In this document: piece after piece, positions 37,501-50,812 of the stretch | How positions within the stretch are numbered: position 1 is the first letter of the stretch | Layout of the letters: each line of letters begins with the position of its first letter | Source: Malurus cyaneus samueli | Lineage: Eukaryota > Chordata > Aves > Passeriformes > Maluridae | Assembly (NCBI GenBank): GCA_009741485.1 | Contig: CM019219.1 | Location: 7,903,873 to 7,967,872 of the forward strand | DNA length: 64,000 bases | Direction: 5' to 3' | Notes under the pieces: model-generated | The model's database searches: none | The model's input: the letters and a program-made list of their open reading frames with translations, nothing else | Told to the model about the DNA's origin: nothing | Program-made: the position numbers and the translations under genes

Positions 37501-40500
37501 CACATGGAAGCAGGTGTGAATATGAGCTCTTGGAGCTGGAGGTAACCTTGCAGTCTTGAATATGTACAATACCTAGCTAAAAGAAATTCTAGCATGGCAT
37601 AAAAAAGCTGCTTTTTGTTTTGTTTTGTTCTTGTTTTGTTGTTTTCAGTTATTAATCGGAACTGCATAAATATTCTTTTTAGTAGCCAAATAATTTGTGG
37701 GGCAGTTCTGTCTAAATGTAAGGGTAGTGTACAATGAATTAAGACACACACACATGTACATCTGTAAACCATGCAAAAAGCCACAAAATATGAATTAAAT
37801 ATGTCAAGAAAGGAACTGGCCTCACCTCCACCATTCAATCTTCCACTGCTGTGTCTTAAATGATACAAAAAGAGTGCCACAAACGTTGGTTCTTGGAACC
37901 AGCAGAATGTTTCACATGAACCTTTTTTTCTTTTCACTTAAGGTTGGTCTTGTTTCAGCAGTAAAAAGAAAGGACGGTTTGCTTTTGCCATTCATGTATG
38001 AGATTATTTTACAGCTCACAAGTAGCTGCATGCAGACTTTAGTCAATGCACAAGGAGGTGTTCATTACCCCAGTGCAAAAGTTTAAGCAATCACAACTTA
38101 GCAGAATCTCTTGGCCCAGGTCTCATTAGCCTGGGAGTTCCAATTCTCCTGGAAGCACCTTGTTGAAGCAGACAGCTTGCCTCTTCCAGCACATCAGCTC
38201 TTCCTTTGTAAAAAGGATGTTACAGGAGAGTGATTAGATGGAGGAGGATTTTTCAGCTAAGAAAAGAGCTGGCAGAGAGCGATGTTATTGTAGAATAAAA
38301 CTGTGAATGGCACATGGAAGGCAAATAAGAAACTGCTGTTTCTTTTGTTGCCCCTAGTTCTTGCATGAGGCAAGCAAGCAGTATGTTCACAAAAAATAGC
38401 AAGTGTTTTGTGGTACTCCTTCACAGAGTACAGACTGGGACAAGTTGCGAAACTTCTTGCCACAGGATTTTGTGAGTGCCAGAAGTTTACACAGATGAAA
38501 AAAAAAAGAGTCTAGATAAAGTAATGAAATTAAAAGCATTAAAAAAATTAATGTACCAGTAAATCTTGATATGCCATTCAGTCTTGGGAAGCACTGAGCT
38601 GCTGAAAGCCGAGTGAATAAACTTGGGATATATAAATGCCACGATGCATTTGTCCTGTTCTCGTGCCCTTATCTGGGCACCTGGTATAGCAAGAACTCAG
38701 ACCTTTGGCCTGACCGTGCTAGACTGGTCTCGTGTTTGCACCTCTGCCTGCTTTGTGCTTATCTGCAGCCTGCTGGTAAACTTCTGTACAGCTTCCCCCA
38801 AAATGTCTTTAGAGAGCTTAAAGTACAATGAACTTTTACCTATCAATTTGTGCAGATTTTTTGAACTTTAGAGGAAGCTGTAAGTAATGACATTTGCTGA
38901 GGAACATAGTAAAATACAGAGTCAAGCAGGCCTAAGTCTCCTAAGTGTGTGTATGTGTGCATGCATGAGAGGGAGACAAAATGTGTGCATGTGAAAGTAA
39001 CTTTGTGTATAAAACAGATATTTTCCATGACATATGTTGATGAATTGAATTTTGTTGATTTACAAACTACATTCAGAGCTGGTAGAATTTTTGAGGTGTT
39101 GCATGGCCAAATCCTGTGAAAGGACTGGGAAAAATCTGTTCCAATTTATTTCATGCTCTGCAGCAATTTTCTAACTAACTGTGTGTATTACTATATTTCG
39201 ATCTGTATATGGAGCACCGAGCACTCTGGCCCCAGCCCAGAGAAGCAGTTGAAGGAAATGTCCTGCTGAATTCACAAAGACTGTTTGCATTCTTAAAGTT
39301 AAGCATGTGCTTAAGGGCTTTGCTAGATCATAACCAAAGATCTCAGGAGCAGTTGGCAAGCCTGATACCACAGAGAATAGAAGAAGAGGAAAACAGCAAG
39401 AAAGATGTCAATAGATATATTGACATGAATTTGGAATGGTGCTTAGCATTCGAGCGCACTAAGGAAAAAGAGATCTAAAAAGCTCAAGAAAAGTATTTGA
39501 GAGACTGTGCTGATTTTTTAAAAAAAGCATCCCTTTCTAACATCCATACATCAATCACTGACTTTCAAAGGAGAGAAACATTGCAGTGTGTATTGCACCA
39601 TTCTCATCGTATCATTTTGTTGTGTGTGACACTGAAGCAATTTTCAGCATAAATATTCTAAATCTCATTTTGGTTCTAAAGCACGCACAGATCACATCAC
39701 TGCTGAGTGGGCATCTCTAGAGATTGTCCTTTCAGAGCAGAGGCAGCTACAGCAGGTTGCCCAAGGGGTTGGTTATTTCTGGGGATGAAGCTCTTTTGTC
39801 TCTCTTGACCCTTTGTTGCAGTGTCTGACCACCTTCACCAAGAGCAGGGAATCTCCTTCTAGTGGCACAAAGCTCCTGTCATCTCTGCTTTACAAAATCA
39901 GGTAGATCCCAAGATTTCAAAGGGATTATCCATAGGATTGTAAAATAGACACAAGTGTGACTACTTTTGGGACTTTAGCTGGTGAATCCAAGTGAGTTGG
40001 ACAAAGTTGCAGCAAAAATAAAAATTAAAAAATCAAACTATGTGCTGCAGAACTCAGTTCCATTTCCCATATATCACAATGTTTGTGTGCACATTTTTTC
40101 CCCTTGAAATTTAGAGGGTTAGAGTTCTTAATCCTGGGACAGGTTTGAAAAGTTTTCATTTTTAGCTTGGTATTTGAGGGCTTTTAATTCTGCCCCACCT
40201 TGCAGCTTAAATTTAACTGCACTTTCTCACTGATTCTGATTTCTGTAACAGCTGTAATTTCACTCTTTCTTTTCAAAAGTACAAAGCTCCAGTGCTGGTA
40301 AAGTGTGTAGGGATAAGATTGAACCCTTGGAAAATAGCAAAACATATGAAGGCAAAGGTGCATGATAAAACGATTTATCTGTGGCTTTGCAGTTATTACA
40401 CAGATAACATTTTGATACGTGTGTTATGTTTAGTAACTCAGTATCTACGTGTGTAATACATAATTTTTTAGTTAGGAGTTTATCTTCCAAAACTGTACTC

Positions 40501-41746
40501 CATTTTCCAATGAGTCAGCTGGTTACAGTGGCTCCTGCAATTTGGGAAGTAAATGCATTTCTGTATTATCACATGAAATGTGCTTCGACTCATTTCTGTG
40601 CTACCGTTTATTTATGATAATACTTCACAGAAGATGAGTGAATACTCTATAACACCTTTCAAGAGGTCAATGTAGCCTTAACCATAGTAAAGATTTGTCT
40701 TCACTCTGCACTGAGTAGTAAACCTTTGTTGAGGGATGGGGTGGCTGGGGTTTGTATGCTCACCATGACCTGCATGGATTAGCGGAGAGCAAAGGTTCCA
40801 GTGAGTGTGTTTGTACAAACATATATCTGCAGGAACCTCCAGGCATGCTGAAAGCTCATCTGCTTCCCTCAAGGATTTGAAAAGATGGGGAGGAGGATTA
40901 ATGGAGAGGCAAAATGGATAGAAAAAGACGACTGTTATGTTAACTTCTTATTTTCTGGGCTTGCTAATAAGAGAGGAATCGCTATTGNTTAGCTATCATG
41001 AAGATGCTGTGGGGTATTTGCATCTTTCCCTAAAACAGGGGATTTGGAAAGTGACAGAAAAAAATAATTATTTTGGTTCTGTGTGGATTTCAAGACAGGA
41101 AACTATTGATCTGCCCTCAAGTCCACAGCTACCTAGGCAAGGGAAATGAAATAGTATCTGTATTGAACAAAAGTGGCCATAATATGATTTTAAAGCAAAA
41201 TTACCAGCATGACTTGAAAACTTTTTTCTTTCTCTGCTGATGCCAAATTTTCAAAACTACTTTTGAAACCAAAATCTACTCCATCTTTTCAGAGCTGTCG
41301 GGAGCTGCCATGGCCATCCATCTCAGCAGCCGTGCTGCTTCCAGTGTTTTGCTAGGATCACACAGCAAGGTGGAGGAGCATGGATTTTCAGTGAATGACT
41401 GACTTAGAGGGTTTTCCTGGCACCAACTCTCCTTCCTTTGCGCCTGTCCCTTGCATCAGGCTCACTGCTGCTTTGAAACAGCCCACCACAGGGTAGAAAA
41501 CTCAACTGGCAATAAATGCGAATAGTGTTCCAGTGGTTGAGTGAGCTGAACTGCCTGACTGAAGAGTGAGAAGGGAGGGGGAAGAAAGGAGAGAGCAGTG
41601 AGCCACTATGTTAGAGCCACTTTCTCTTGAAGTCTTATCCTAAGAAAAAAACTCTAGGTAAGTATACCTGCAGGCAATGAAACTCAGGTCTGTTTTTCTC
41701 AAGTGCTCAATACTTCTGCTAACTCCCATGGCGACACCTTAACAGT

Positions 41747-41808
41747 CAGATTCTCAAAAGGACTTAGTCTTCAGTGAGCACCCAGGGTGCTGAGGCCTTT
41801 AAAATTTC
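41747..41808. mobile_element. Possible ancient amniote repeat remnant
   Basis: The blocks CAGATTCTCAAAAGGACTTAG and GAGCACCCAGGGTGCTGAGG resemble widespread old sauropsid repeats built on CAGATTTTCAAA and GTGCTGAGCACC boxes. The match is from memory and short. Confidence 0.3.
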
Positions 41809-44432
41809 TGCTCTCTTCCTTTGCTGCCTACTTGGGAAATGAGATTTTTGTAAAATTCTGGCTTTACTCAATAAGTAAAGCTTCTTAGTTAACTGCACTA
41901 GCTGGGGGAAAGACATGGATCTTTAATACACTCCCAAGTATTTGCTAGAGCCATCCAGGTTGATTATAAAGTGTCTCTGCATGAAGGAGGCTGGTGTCTG
42001 TGTTTCCCTCCAAAGCTGATGCAGAGTGTAGGGCATGAAATGCCATGAGATGATGGGTCAGTCACCAGGTCATTGCCAGGACACACTGCCCTTCTCTGAA
42101 AATCATTCCTGTCTCCATCTAGCTCCAGGCTGAGTGGAGCTCCTTAAAACCATATTCTGAATTTTGATGGAATTGTACAGTGCTTGAAGCCAAGAAGATG
42201 TAAAGACACCCTGTCCAAGGACTGCAGGAAATGATGCAATCTGCAAACCATTTACTACCTGTGTGTTTTACCCTTGGATTTTGCCAAGGTGCTTAACTCT
42301 GCTTTATGGACTTCCCATTAAACTTATCTCATTGTAAAACTGTTTCTTTAGGGAGGGGGAAACGTTTCAACCTAAAACGATTTAAATGAGAATCGCTGAG
42401 GATTTTTACATGGCCAGGAAGAGGCACCGGTTTGTTCTAAACAAACTGTTGATGTGAAAGCACCGGCACACCACACTCTCACTGGGGCAGTTTTGGCTGA
42501 CGAAGGCTTCACCACTCCCACCTCCATTCACAACAGAATGGCACACAGGGAAATGTGCCAGGGCCTCAGCTACTCGAGTGTAAAATCTGGCATATTATCA
42601 CAAAGGCTGAGAAAGGTAATGGAATATAAACTGGGGCACCTGGATGTAGGATGCAGACTTTGTCACTCTGGTGCTTTGACATTCTCTGACAAAACCTTGA
42701 CAGGGAGGGCTTTCAGGGTGATTTAGCTGAGGAAAGCAAACACCCTTACAGGCAGCCATCCTTCATGGGTGATGAGTCCTCCTCCTCTGGCTGGGGGATT
42801 TTAGGGTGGCTGCAGCTCTGCACCCCTCATACCACAGGCTCCAGACGTTGTCCTGTCTTTTTGTCCTTGTTTTTGGCAGCCAGACAGAGAGATGAGAGCA
42901 CGTGGGTGAAAAGGCACAGACACAACATGTTGAGGCTTGGCCTCCTGCCTCTCAGAGGTGGCGTGGTGGTGCCACCTCTTGCGTCTCCTCTCTGCCTCCA
43001 TGCACTCAATGCCCTCCTTTCCCTTGCTCATTAACACCCCCTGATTTGGTAATGAGCATTAAACTGTAATTTAGAGCGTCCAGGAGAGTGGGAGGAGCAG
43101 AACAGGGCAGAGAGGGTGCTGCTCAGCTGACTTTGGCCCCATCCGTTCCTTTGGGATGGCGTTCAGAGCTTCACAGGCAGGGAGCCTGACTGCTGCCTGC
43201 TGCTCCAAAGCTTCCCCTTGGGTATAAGCAGCAGAATCTGTCCCCATCACCTCCAGTGCTGACCTCCCAAGCCTGCCCATCACGGGACTGCTTTCCCAAA
43301 CCGGTGGGGAAGGGCGTGTGGGAAGGGTGGCCCTGCTCAGCTGTCCTTGCTGAGCTGTGGCACCCAAGCCTCCCTGCTCCAGGGCTGATTCTGTAGCCAA
43401 AAGCATTATAAAATGCACACACATCCTCAATTTTGCATGAAAAAAGCCAGAGTTGTGAAACTCTCTCCAAACCAGGATCCAATAGCTCGGTTTGCATGGC
43501 CTCAGGCTGGTGCTGGCTGGGCCATAAATATCTCCCAGCCTGAGCCTAGGGCAAGCTGGAGCCTGTTTTGGGGAGGAGGGGGATGTCTTCATTCCAGGCA
43601 TTGCAAACCAGAACAGCTCCCGCTATCTGAACTCCCTGCTCCCTACTTACTGTTAATTTGTCCCTTCCTGTAGCTGAGTTTTACCTCTGTTTTTCCTGCT
43701 ATCTTTAACTGTTAATTCATTGTGTTTTGTCCTGCAGAATGGTGCTTAAAGACTTATTCCTGGCCTGGTGTTAGGTAGTGAATATCCAGATGAAATAGGT
43801 TAGTCTTTCAGTCTTTCCTTCAAGGCTTCAAGGATCTGGGTCTGAAAAATCGGCTTTTTATTTTTTTCCCCACTTGGAAATCGTGGAGGGTAATGCAATG
43901 TGGTCACAGTGCTTGTGAATGACATCCCATCTGTGGGAAAATAGGGAGAAAAAGGAGACTTCTGATCTTGACTTTCTATTGAGAAAGATTCAGCAAAGAT
44001 GCATAATTAGAGCACTTAACTGGAGAAGCAGTTTTGACCTCCAGTTAAGAATATTTTTGACATATTTTTTCTACATAGTTAACCAAGGCTAAGGTGTGTC
44101 AAGAGAGTGGAATGAAAGGTAAGCGTAAAATGGGAATGAAGGCAGCTTGGAGAGAATGATAGAGAAGCAGACTGAGGGGACACGTGAGCCCAGAGCCTGT
44201 CCAGGCTGTGACCACAGCAATGCCTGGATCAGGGGACAGGACAATTAAAAATCTTCCAGTGGATCCTTTATGAGAAGGTGTGAGAGAGAGAGACAATAGC
44301 ATTTCCTGACCGCACTGATTCCTGTGAACCTGTGTGGTCTTAAGCTCATTTATATGGAACACTGCAAGCAACATAACCTGAATTAATGCTATGAGACAGA
44401 AATGAAGCCACTAATGGACAAAAGGAAGCATG

Positions 44433-44545
44433 AGTCTAATGGTTCAAACACAGAGCTGGGGAGTCAGGAGACCAGAGCAGTTTTACCTGATTTAGCTACT
44501 GACTCATCTTGAGAGACTGTGAGGAATTCACTTGCATCAAAACTG
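44433..44545 (+). mobile_element. Possible MIR-like SINE remnant
   Basis: The stretch contains ATGGTTCAAACACAGAGCTGG, GGAGTCAGGAGACC and a later CTACTGACTCATCTTGAG block in the order expected of a MIR element. Similarity is loose and the 3' part is weak. Confidence 0.25.
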
Positions 44546-45747
44546 TTGCTGCTTTTGGTTTGGGGTCCACTTTTTCTGACTTTATGGCCATTCAGAATAC
44601 TCAGACCTGAGCTCCTGGATGCCACGGCTGCCTCATCTGGAGGCTGTGAGCATTCACTCATTCATGCTAGCGCAGCCCTCTGAACCTCTCAGGGGAAAGG
44701 GCATAATATTATAATTTAAATAATTTACTTTAAACCTTGGCTCAAGGGACAGCATGGCTATTAAGTAATGGCCTTTGTAATCTAGAAAGCCTTTCCTGCC
44801 CTTCCCTGAGATGGATCCTGTACTTAACACTTCACCTGGCAAAGCACAGAACAATTTTCCCCCACTTACCTTAACAAGGCAAGTCTTTTACTCACCACAC
44901 CACAGGCGGCCTGGACGCTTTGATTGAGATGGCCCCACAAGGGCTGTACAAAGGATGACTCAGGAAAAGTTTTGCTAATCCTAAGAGTCTCCATCAGGCA
45001 CTTCTGCGGTAGCCAGGTATTGCCACTGGTAGCCCCACAGCTTGGGGCTCCTGTCTGCCCATCATGGCTTCTGTTGCAACAATGACAAGGTCACACATAG
45101 TCATGTGTTAAAGGCTTAATTACAAATGAACTGTCAGCTTCTCCAAACTCGTTTTTGGGGTAATGCTGCTGAGGATCATTCAGCTTCCAGGGATAAATTG
45201 GGTGGATTTGAATCTCTAACTTCAAAAAAGGCTGTGTTTAGGGACAGGTTTGGTGGCTGTCATGTTGTCACGAGTGCCACTAAGAGGCTTGCTTCAAAAT
45301 AGTGGGGTATTTATACAGGCATACAGCTTGTATAGTGGTTCATGGGGAAAAACAAAGGAAAACAAACCAAAGCAACCAACAAACAAAAAACCCCTGACGT
45401 CTGTCTTTGTGGATAAACAATTTGCTTTCAGAGGTAAGGTGAAATAAGGTTCTGACCCAAAGATACCTATTGAAAAAAATTCTTGTGAGGCAGGTTTGTG
45501 AGGTATGTGTTGTTGAAAGCAACTAAGATGAGTGCAGCCACGAACTCTGTCCTCCCTGCATTTTCCAGTGATGGGCATAGTCTGAGACGTGCTAGGAGGG
45601 AATTTATCCACATCAAGGATGAGTGCAGCCCCATTTTATGTCTTTCTCCACAGCATTGAGTGCTGATTCCTGTAAGAGAGGTTACTTGATGAAGCACATC
45701 CTGTCCCAGGCATGATCTGGCATGGCCCTGCCTGTATTTTTTCTCAA

Positions 45748-45806
45748 GCAAACCTCCCACTGACATCAGTAGAAGTTTGACTCCAGAGGAAGCTGAATTT
45801 CTGCCT
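45748..45806. mobile_element. Possible ancient CR1/L3-type remnant
   Basis: CTCCCACTGACATCAGTAG followed by AAGTTTGACTCCAGAGGAAGC resembles the old amniote LINE box CTCCCATTGACTTCAGTGGG and its downstream part. It is short and diverged. Confidence 0.3.
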
Positions 45807-46013
45807 ATTTAATCTGATTCAAGCCTTCCTACATGAAACACAAGGGACTGATGCAGCCTCTCCACCTTGGGAATCGTATCTCCCCACACCACAGCAAATC
45901 ATGCCCTAAGGTCCACTGTGGAAAAACTGAGCAAGTCTGAGCCATTTTCAAAATGTTGGTGAAGTTTCACAGCCTCCAGCAGTCATTATTGCACTGGGTC
46001 ATACCCCTGAGGT

Positions 46014-46034
46014 AAATTATTAATAATAATAATA
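46014..46034. repeat. (AAT)n microsatellite
   Basis: About six AAT units are followed by an ATATG break. It is a simple-sequence tract only. Confidence 0.85.
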
Positions 46035-46659
46035 TGTTATTTTTGTTAAACCTGACATCTCCTTTCATCTCATCCCCATGCTTATCAGGAGCTCTGCAAC
46101 AACAAAAAAGGAAAGTTTTATTTCCACATTTCCATCCCTTCGTCTCATCACGCCGCGTCTGCTTTGGGGAGTGAAGAGTAATCTGTGGAAAGCTTTCATG
46201 CTCTCAAACCTACCAAAACATGCAATATTAATTGGGATTATTAATTGTATTTACTGCACTAGCAAGTCTAACCTTGTTAAAGGCCAGTGTGAAGATGTGG
46301 GATCATTTCTGTCATTTGGAACATCCTGCATGCTACCTCCTCTCAGAAATCAAAAGGAAAATTACCTCACTTTTATTAATCATCCTTTTTCTTACAAGAT
46401 TTTGCCTTTTGTTTAGCTGCACTTCACAAGGAGAAGGTGTGTTTTCTGTGCTGCTTTGAGATCTTGGCAGTTAATGGAACTCTTTGATTTTTAAATAAGA
46501 GTTATTCCTCTGAGTGTACAGTATAAACCTAACAGGCAAGGGACTGTGCCTTTAAGTTCATCAGTTTTCCCAGTGCTGTACTGGAAGGATTGGACTGAAA
46601 CTTTAAACATTTCTAGCCATACCTAGCATATGTATAATTTATAAGCCACACACCGTTTT

Positions 46660-46990
46660 CTGTCAAATAGGCGATTGATCTGACTCGGATCTCGTTAATT
46701 ATCCTCCACATACATTATACGTTAACAGATCTTCAGTATACTGTGTATCAATATTAATAAGATTATAAAACACTATTGATAATTAGGAAGAGAAAGAGAC
46801 CAGGCCTTTGATTCACTCTGTTACTAACGCCCCTGCATCTCTAGATTAAAAAGAGACCACTTTTCGTTTAATAATATCAGATCAGTACATCCATCTTCTA
46901 AAAGGCTTTATTAAGAGAAAGCTAAGATTTGCATCCCTATGCAAGGGGCTATTTGAAATTGATTATGGAGGCATCATTGATGTGTGAGAA
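46660..46990. promoter_or_regulatory. Candidate conserved noncoding element with paired POU-type sites
   Basis: This block is rich in homeodomain-like cores (GTTAATTAT at about 46694, TGATAATTAGG near 46778) and carries a 6-base-arm dyad TTGCAT-CCCT-ATGCAA at 46929-46944. The left half of the dyad is part of an ATTTGCAT octamer. Its composition is balanced, with no simple repeats. Known enhancers of developmental genes often look like this. Function is inferred only from motif density; conservation was not tested. Confidence 0.3.
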
Positions 46991-49900
46991 ATTTGTTTCT
47001 CTGTCTTGTCTAAAGGGGGACCTAATAGGTGGGAGGGATTTAAGGTGGAGCACTGCACTCTTGGATCTTTGATCAGGAAATTTCTATTTTTCTTTGTCAG
47101 GCTATATTTGGTAAGCCAGATTGTCTTGTTTCAGAGGAAATTAAATGCAATGTCATACTGCTTCCTTTAAAAAATAACATCTATGCTATCACACTCCAGA
47201 AGAGAACAGTGGAATTATATAGAAATATTTATATTTAAATTATGTGGGTCAGATTATTTTTTTCATTGCTTTTTACCATTTTCCCTTTTTTTTCCTTTTG
47301 CTCTGACCTGCCTTTTGCATTTCCATTAAGCTCATTTGCAACAAGAAAACCAGAACAACGAGTTGGTAGTGAGGGCTCTGAAACACTTCATGTCCAAATT
47401 GAATCAGGTAAACTGAGCTTTCTTAGAAATTTCATACTGAAGGTGAGGGAAAATCATTGAAGGATGATAGGACACACAGCATAAATTCAGGTTGCTGCAT
47501 GATTGGTCCTCCTCTGGGATGCTTTATTGCACTACAGAGGCCTGGAAACCAACACTGTGGCCAAGCCCAGGGGTTTTTTTTATCACCTTAGGAAAATCAT
47601 TTGGGATTCAAGCATGAGACCTGATTTTGCCTTGCTGCTAATACCCACTAATCACCAAAGAACTTATGTCACTGATCACCCAGTCACTGGCCTTCATGAA
47701 ACTTCAGAACAACTCACACAGAGCCTGTGTAGCCAGGCAGAGTTCTCAGGCTCCCTCCCTGCTCTGGAGCAATTCTGCAAGGCATCTTTCCAACTGCTGA
47801 CTCCCTTGGGCTGCCCAGAGTCAGGAGACCTCATTCCAGCACCACAGATATTTTAAGCATCATATCCCACAACCCTATGGAGACGAGACTTCTAAAATAC
47901 CATGTTCAGGACCCCAGCAGCTTCTGCATGGGGGTGCTCGTGTTGCTGCTGTGCAGAAACACAGACACTAGTGGAAAATACTCTGTGTGAATAGCAGAGG
48001 GAAGCTGAGAAAAACTACCCTCACTTGGACAGGGCCTTTGCTCAGGGAAATTTTACCCATGCATGTCCCTGCAAAGCTTCTCAGTAGATTCTCATTTCTC
48101 ATGGCAATTTTGCTAAAAGCCTAAATAAAACCATCAATTTATGGCTTCCAGGAAGTCTGCCCGATATATAATCTTTCCATTCCCGAGAGATCTGTGATTT
48201 TGAAGCACTCTGGGAGAGATCATGGTTTGCAGGACTGTGGAAGAGACTCTGAGATGAGGGAAGTCCCAGGCCACTGTGTCCCCTGCAAAGTCTTGGGAAA
48301 GCCCCTTCATCTGCCTGGGACATCCATCATCCTTGTGAGAGGTCACAGGAGCTGCCTGGGTACAACTGTGGGGTACAGGACAAACACCCACAGTACCTAA
48401 AATGCCAGTGGGACCCCTCTGGAACCCACTGCAGCTGGAGCAAGGTCACCAAACAAGGTAATAACATTTAAATTGCTCGTTTTGCCTCATCTCATTCTAT
48501 GTGAAGCTGGGAAAGGGGCAATCAGCTGAGACATAGAGGTGACAGGGCACAAGGAGAGATGGTGACCTGACGTGGGAAGCCTGAGATGACAGCAGGTACC
48601 TAAACCCAGATTAAAGTTTATTTACAGGGTACATAAACAACATAAAGGGCTTTCTGAGGAGCTGAGTTTGCTACAAGTGTAGGCAACACAAGGTCCAAGA
48701 ATGGATCTTTTTTAACCTCTTGGATGACTGTGCCCTTCTTCCTTCTGGAGGGAGCCTTGAAGGAAACCGTAGAAAGAGCAGCAAGAGACAATAAAGTGAA
48801 ACAAAGCCTAAAGACTTAGAAAGACACAGAATAAACCAAGGAAAGAACAGCGAGATAGCACAAAGAACACTAATTTTACTTCCTTTATAATGGTTGGCAG
48901 ATTTTCATGGGACTCCTGTAAGTTGAGGAGATATCAGACCAGCAGAGCCCGAGTGTTTCAGTCTCTGGCTTAAAGCTTGCTGCCCTTTCTCTCTTCCACA
49001 GGCAGCTGGCCCGGATGCACCGTGGTGCAACTTCCTGAGCCAAAGTTCACTTCTGGTGGCAGGACTGTCCCTTGTCACACGGGGCAAGAGCCCAGGACTC
49101 TGAAGACCTATCTGAGCCATGTCACACTGTTTTTTTCATATAGTTCAGGCCATAAATATCTTGTTATGTATTCCTGGAGATGCACCACTGCTGCACGCTG
49201 TGTATGCTGTGTATGTTGAGTGTGAGCACAAGCAGCACTCGCATGCACAAGGATGTTTACAAAAGGCAGCAGGGAAATGCCTAAGGTGTAGCTTTCTTAT
49301 GAAGGAGGGAGTTCATTCCCTTAGGCCCAGAGATGTTCTTTTAATTTCTTATGTCCTTACACAAAAAAAAAATACACATGGGGAAACAAAACTACTTTCA
49401 CTGACAATGCAGAGCAGAGAAGATATTTACAACACTGGAAGGTAGCTTAAAAACCCCTGAAGATCCAGTTCATATTCCACTGGGAATATTCCAAGTTAAT
49501 GCATTCATGTGAATGCATGAAAATCCAAGAAAAAGAGAAAACACATAAGAATTTGGGGTTCTGACCTGTCTTTGCCATTGGTTCTCAAGTAACTGCCTGG
49601 CTTGTCCTCTTGGCTGCTATGCATTGCAAAGGCTCAGCAAGCCTGGCAACCAGACTTCACTCAGTCTCTGAAGTCTGATGCTGCTCCACAGATGTCTTCA
49701 ACTGGCTGGAACCAGGAAATAGTGGCCAGGAAAAATCCCTCAGCTGACCAGTGCAATGTGTGGGATGACAAGCACACACTGAGAACATGGTGAAATGCTT
49801 GTCTTCCACCTTGTGCAAATGAAAGATCTGTTGACGGAATCAGGGCCATAGATGAGGCTGTCAGCATAAGAGGCAAAGGGTTTTGATCGCCAGTCTTACC

Positions 49901-50212
49901 CATCAGGCATAATGGGTGTTGAAGCTGTATTAGCCCAAGTCTTGGATATTGCCAGCTTTGGGCTCAAATGTTATAGGAAGAGCATGGAAGACTTTGCTTC
50001 ATCTATGGTCCTGCTGTACAAAATCTTTCTGCCTCTACAGTTCTCAGACTGGGTCTATTAATTAAGAATCAAAAGAGGGAGGTGAGGAAAAAATATGTAT
50101 GATCCCTGGTATCATCACAGAACATGCTGAAAATGAGATCCTTGGAGGCAACGGCAGCAGCCGGTATTTACGCAAATTAGAGCAGTGGTTTAATGCACCA
50201 GTGCCTTCCTGA
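46991..50212. other. Intron-like sequence, no gene seen
   Basis: Noncoding DNA with a T-rich patch at 47282-47300 and no recognised repeat. A cluster of short perfect dyads lies at 49472-49518. Open frames near 47503-47856 and 49119-49445 have no family resemblance. Confidence 0.5.
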
Positions 50213-50812
50213 TAGATCATAGAATTGTTTGACTTGGAAAGGACCTTAAAGATCATCTGGTTTCAACCCCCTGCTATGGGCAGGGACACCTTCCGCTGGA
50301 CCAGGTTTCTCAAAGACTCATCCAACCTGGCTTTGAACACTTCCAGTTGTGTGGCATCCACACCTTCTCAGGCAGGCAAACTCTGCCTAGTGGCTTACCA
50401 CCCTCACAGGGAAGAATTTCCTCCTAATATCTAAAACTTACCCCTTTTCAGTTTGAAGCCCTTCCCCCTTGTCCTGTCACTACATACATCTGTAAAAACG
50501 TCCCTCTCCAGCTCTCCTGCAGCCCCTTTAGGCACTGGAAGGTGTTCTCATGTCTCCCTGGAGTCTTCTCTTCTCCAGACTGTGCAGTTCTAACTCTTTC
50601 AGCCTGTTTTCATAGCAGAGACGCTCCAATCCTCTGATCATCTTTGTGGCCTGCTTTGCACTCACTCCATCAAGTCCACATCCTTCTCATGCTGAGGGCC
50701 CCAGAAGTGGATTTAGCAATCCAGGTGGAGTCTCACTAGAGCAGAGTAGAGGGGGAGAATCACCTGACCTGCTGGCTACATTTCTTTTAAAGCTGCCCAA
50801 GCTATGGTTTGT
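50213..50812 (-). mobile_element. CR1 LINE, 5'-truncated, about 600 bp
   Basis: On the + strand this is the reverse complement of the CR1 3' end. It begins with the terminal ATAGATCATAGAATTG unit and continues with the boxes GGAAAGGACCTTAAAGATCA, CCCTGCTATGGGCAGGGACA, CTTGTCCTGTCACTACA, TCTTCTCCAGACTG and CTGAGGGCCCCAGAAGTGGA. It stops near 50812 in the ACATTTCTTTTAAAGC box. It is the best-preserved repeat in the window, 5'-truncated and noncoding. Its CR1 type and the intact 3' end support a bird or other sauropsid source. Confidence 0.93.

Larger units (their letters stand above)
34575..46660. other. Intron-like sequence, no gene seen
   Basis: About 12 kb of noncoding DNA with very few recognisable repeats. 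The segment 42750-43620 is GC-richer and open in several frames on both strands, including 176 codons on the minus strand at 43071-43601, without domain resemblance. The segment 35800-35930 has a mixed, low-repeat composition with ATTA motifs and might be a conserved noncoding element. One ambiguous base lies at 40988. No EPHA3 exon was recognised. Confidence 0.5.

Noticed and set aside
43071..43601. Open frame of 176 codons on the minus strand
   Set aside because: It lies in a GC-richer patch that is open in several frames on both strands, has no recognisable domain or codon pattern, and no exon structure.
43690..43740. Acceptor-like pyrimidine tract ending in CTGCAG
   Set aside because: No open coding exon of the Eph family follows it, so it is a decoy splice site.
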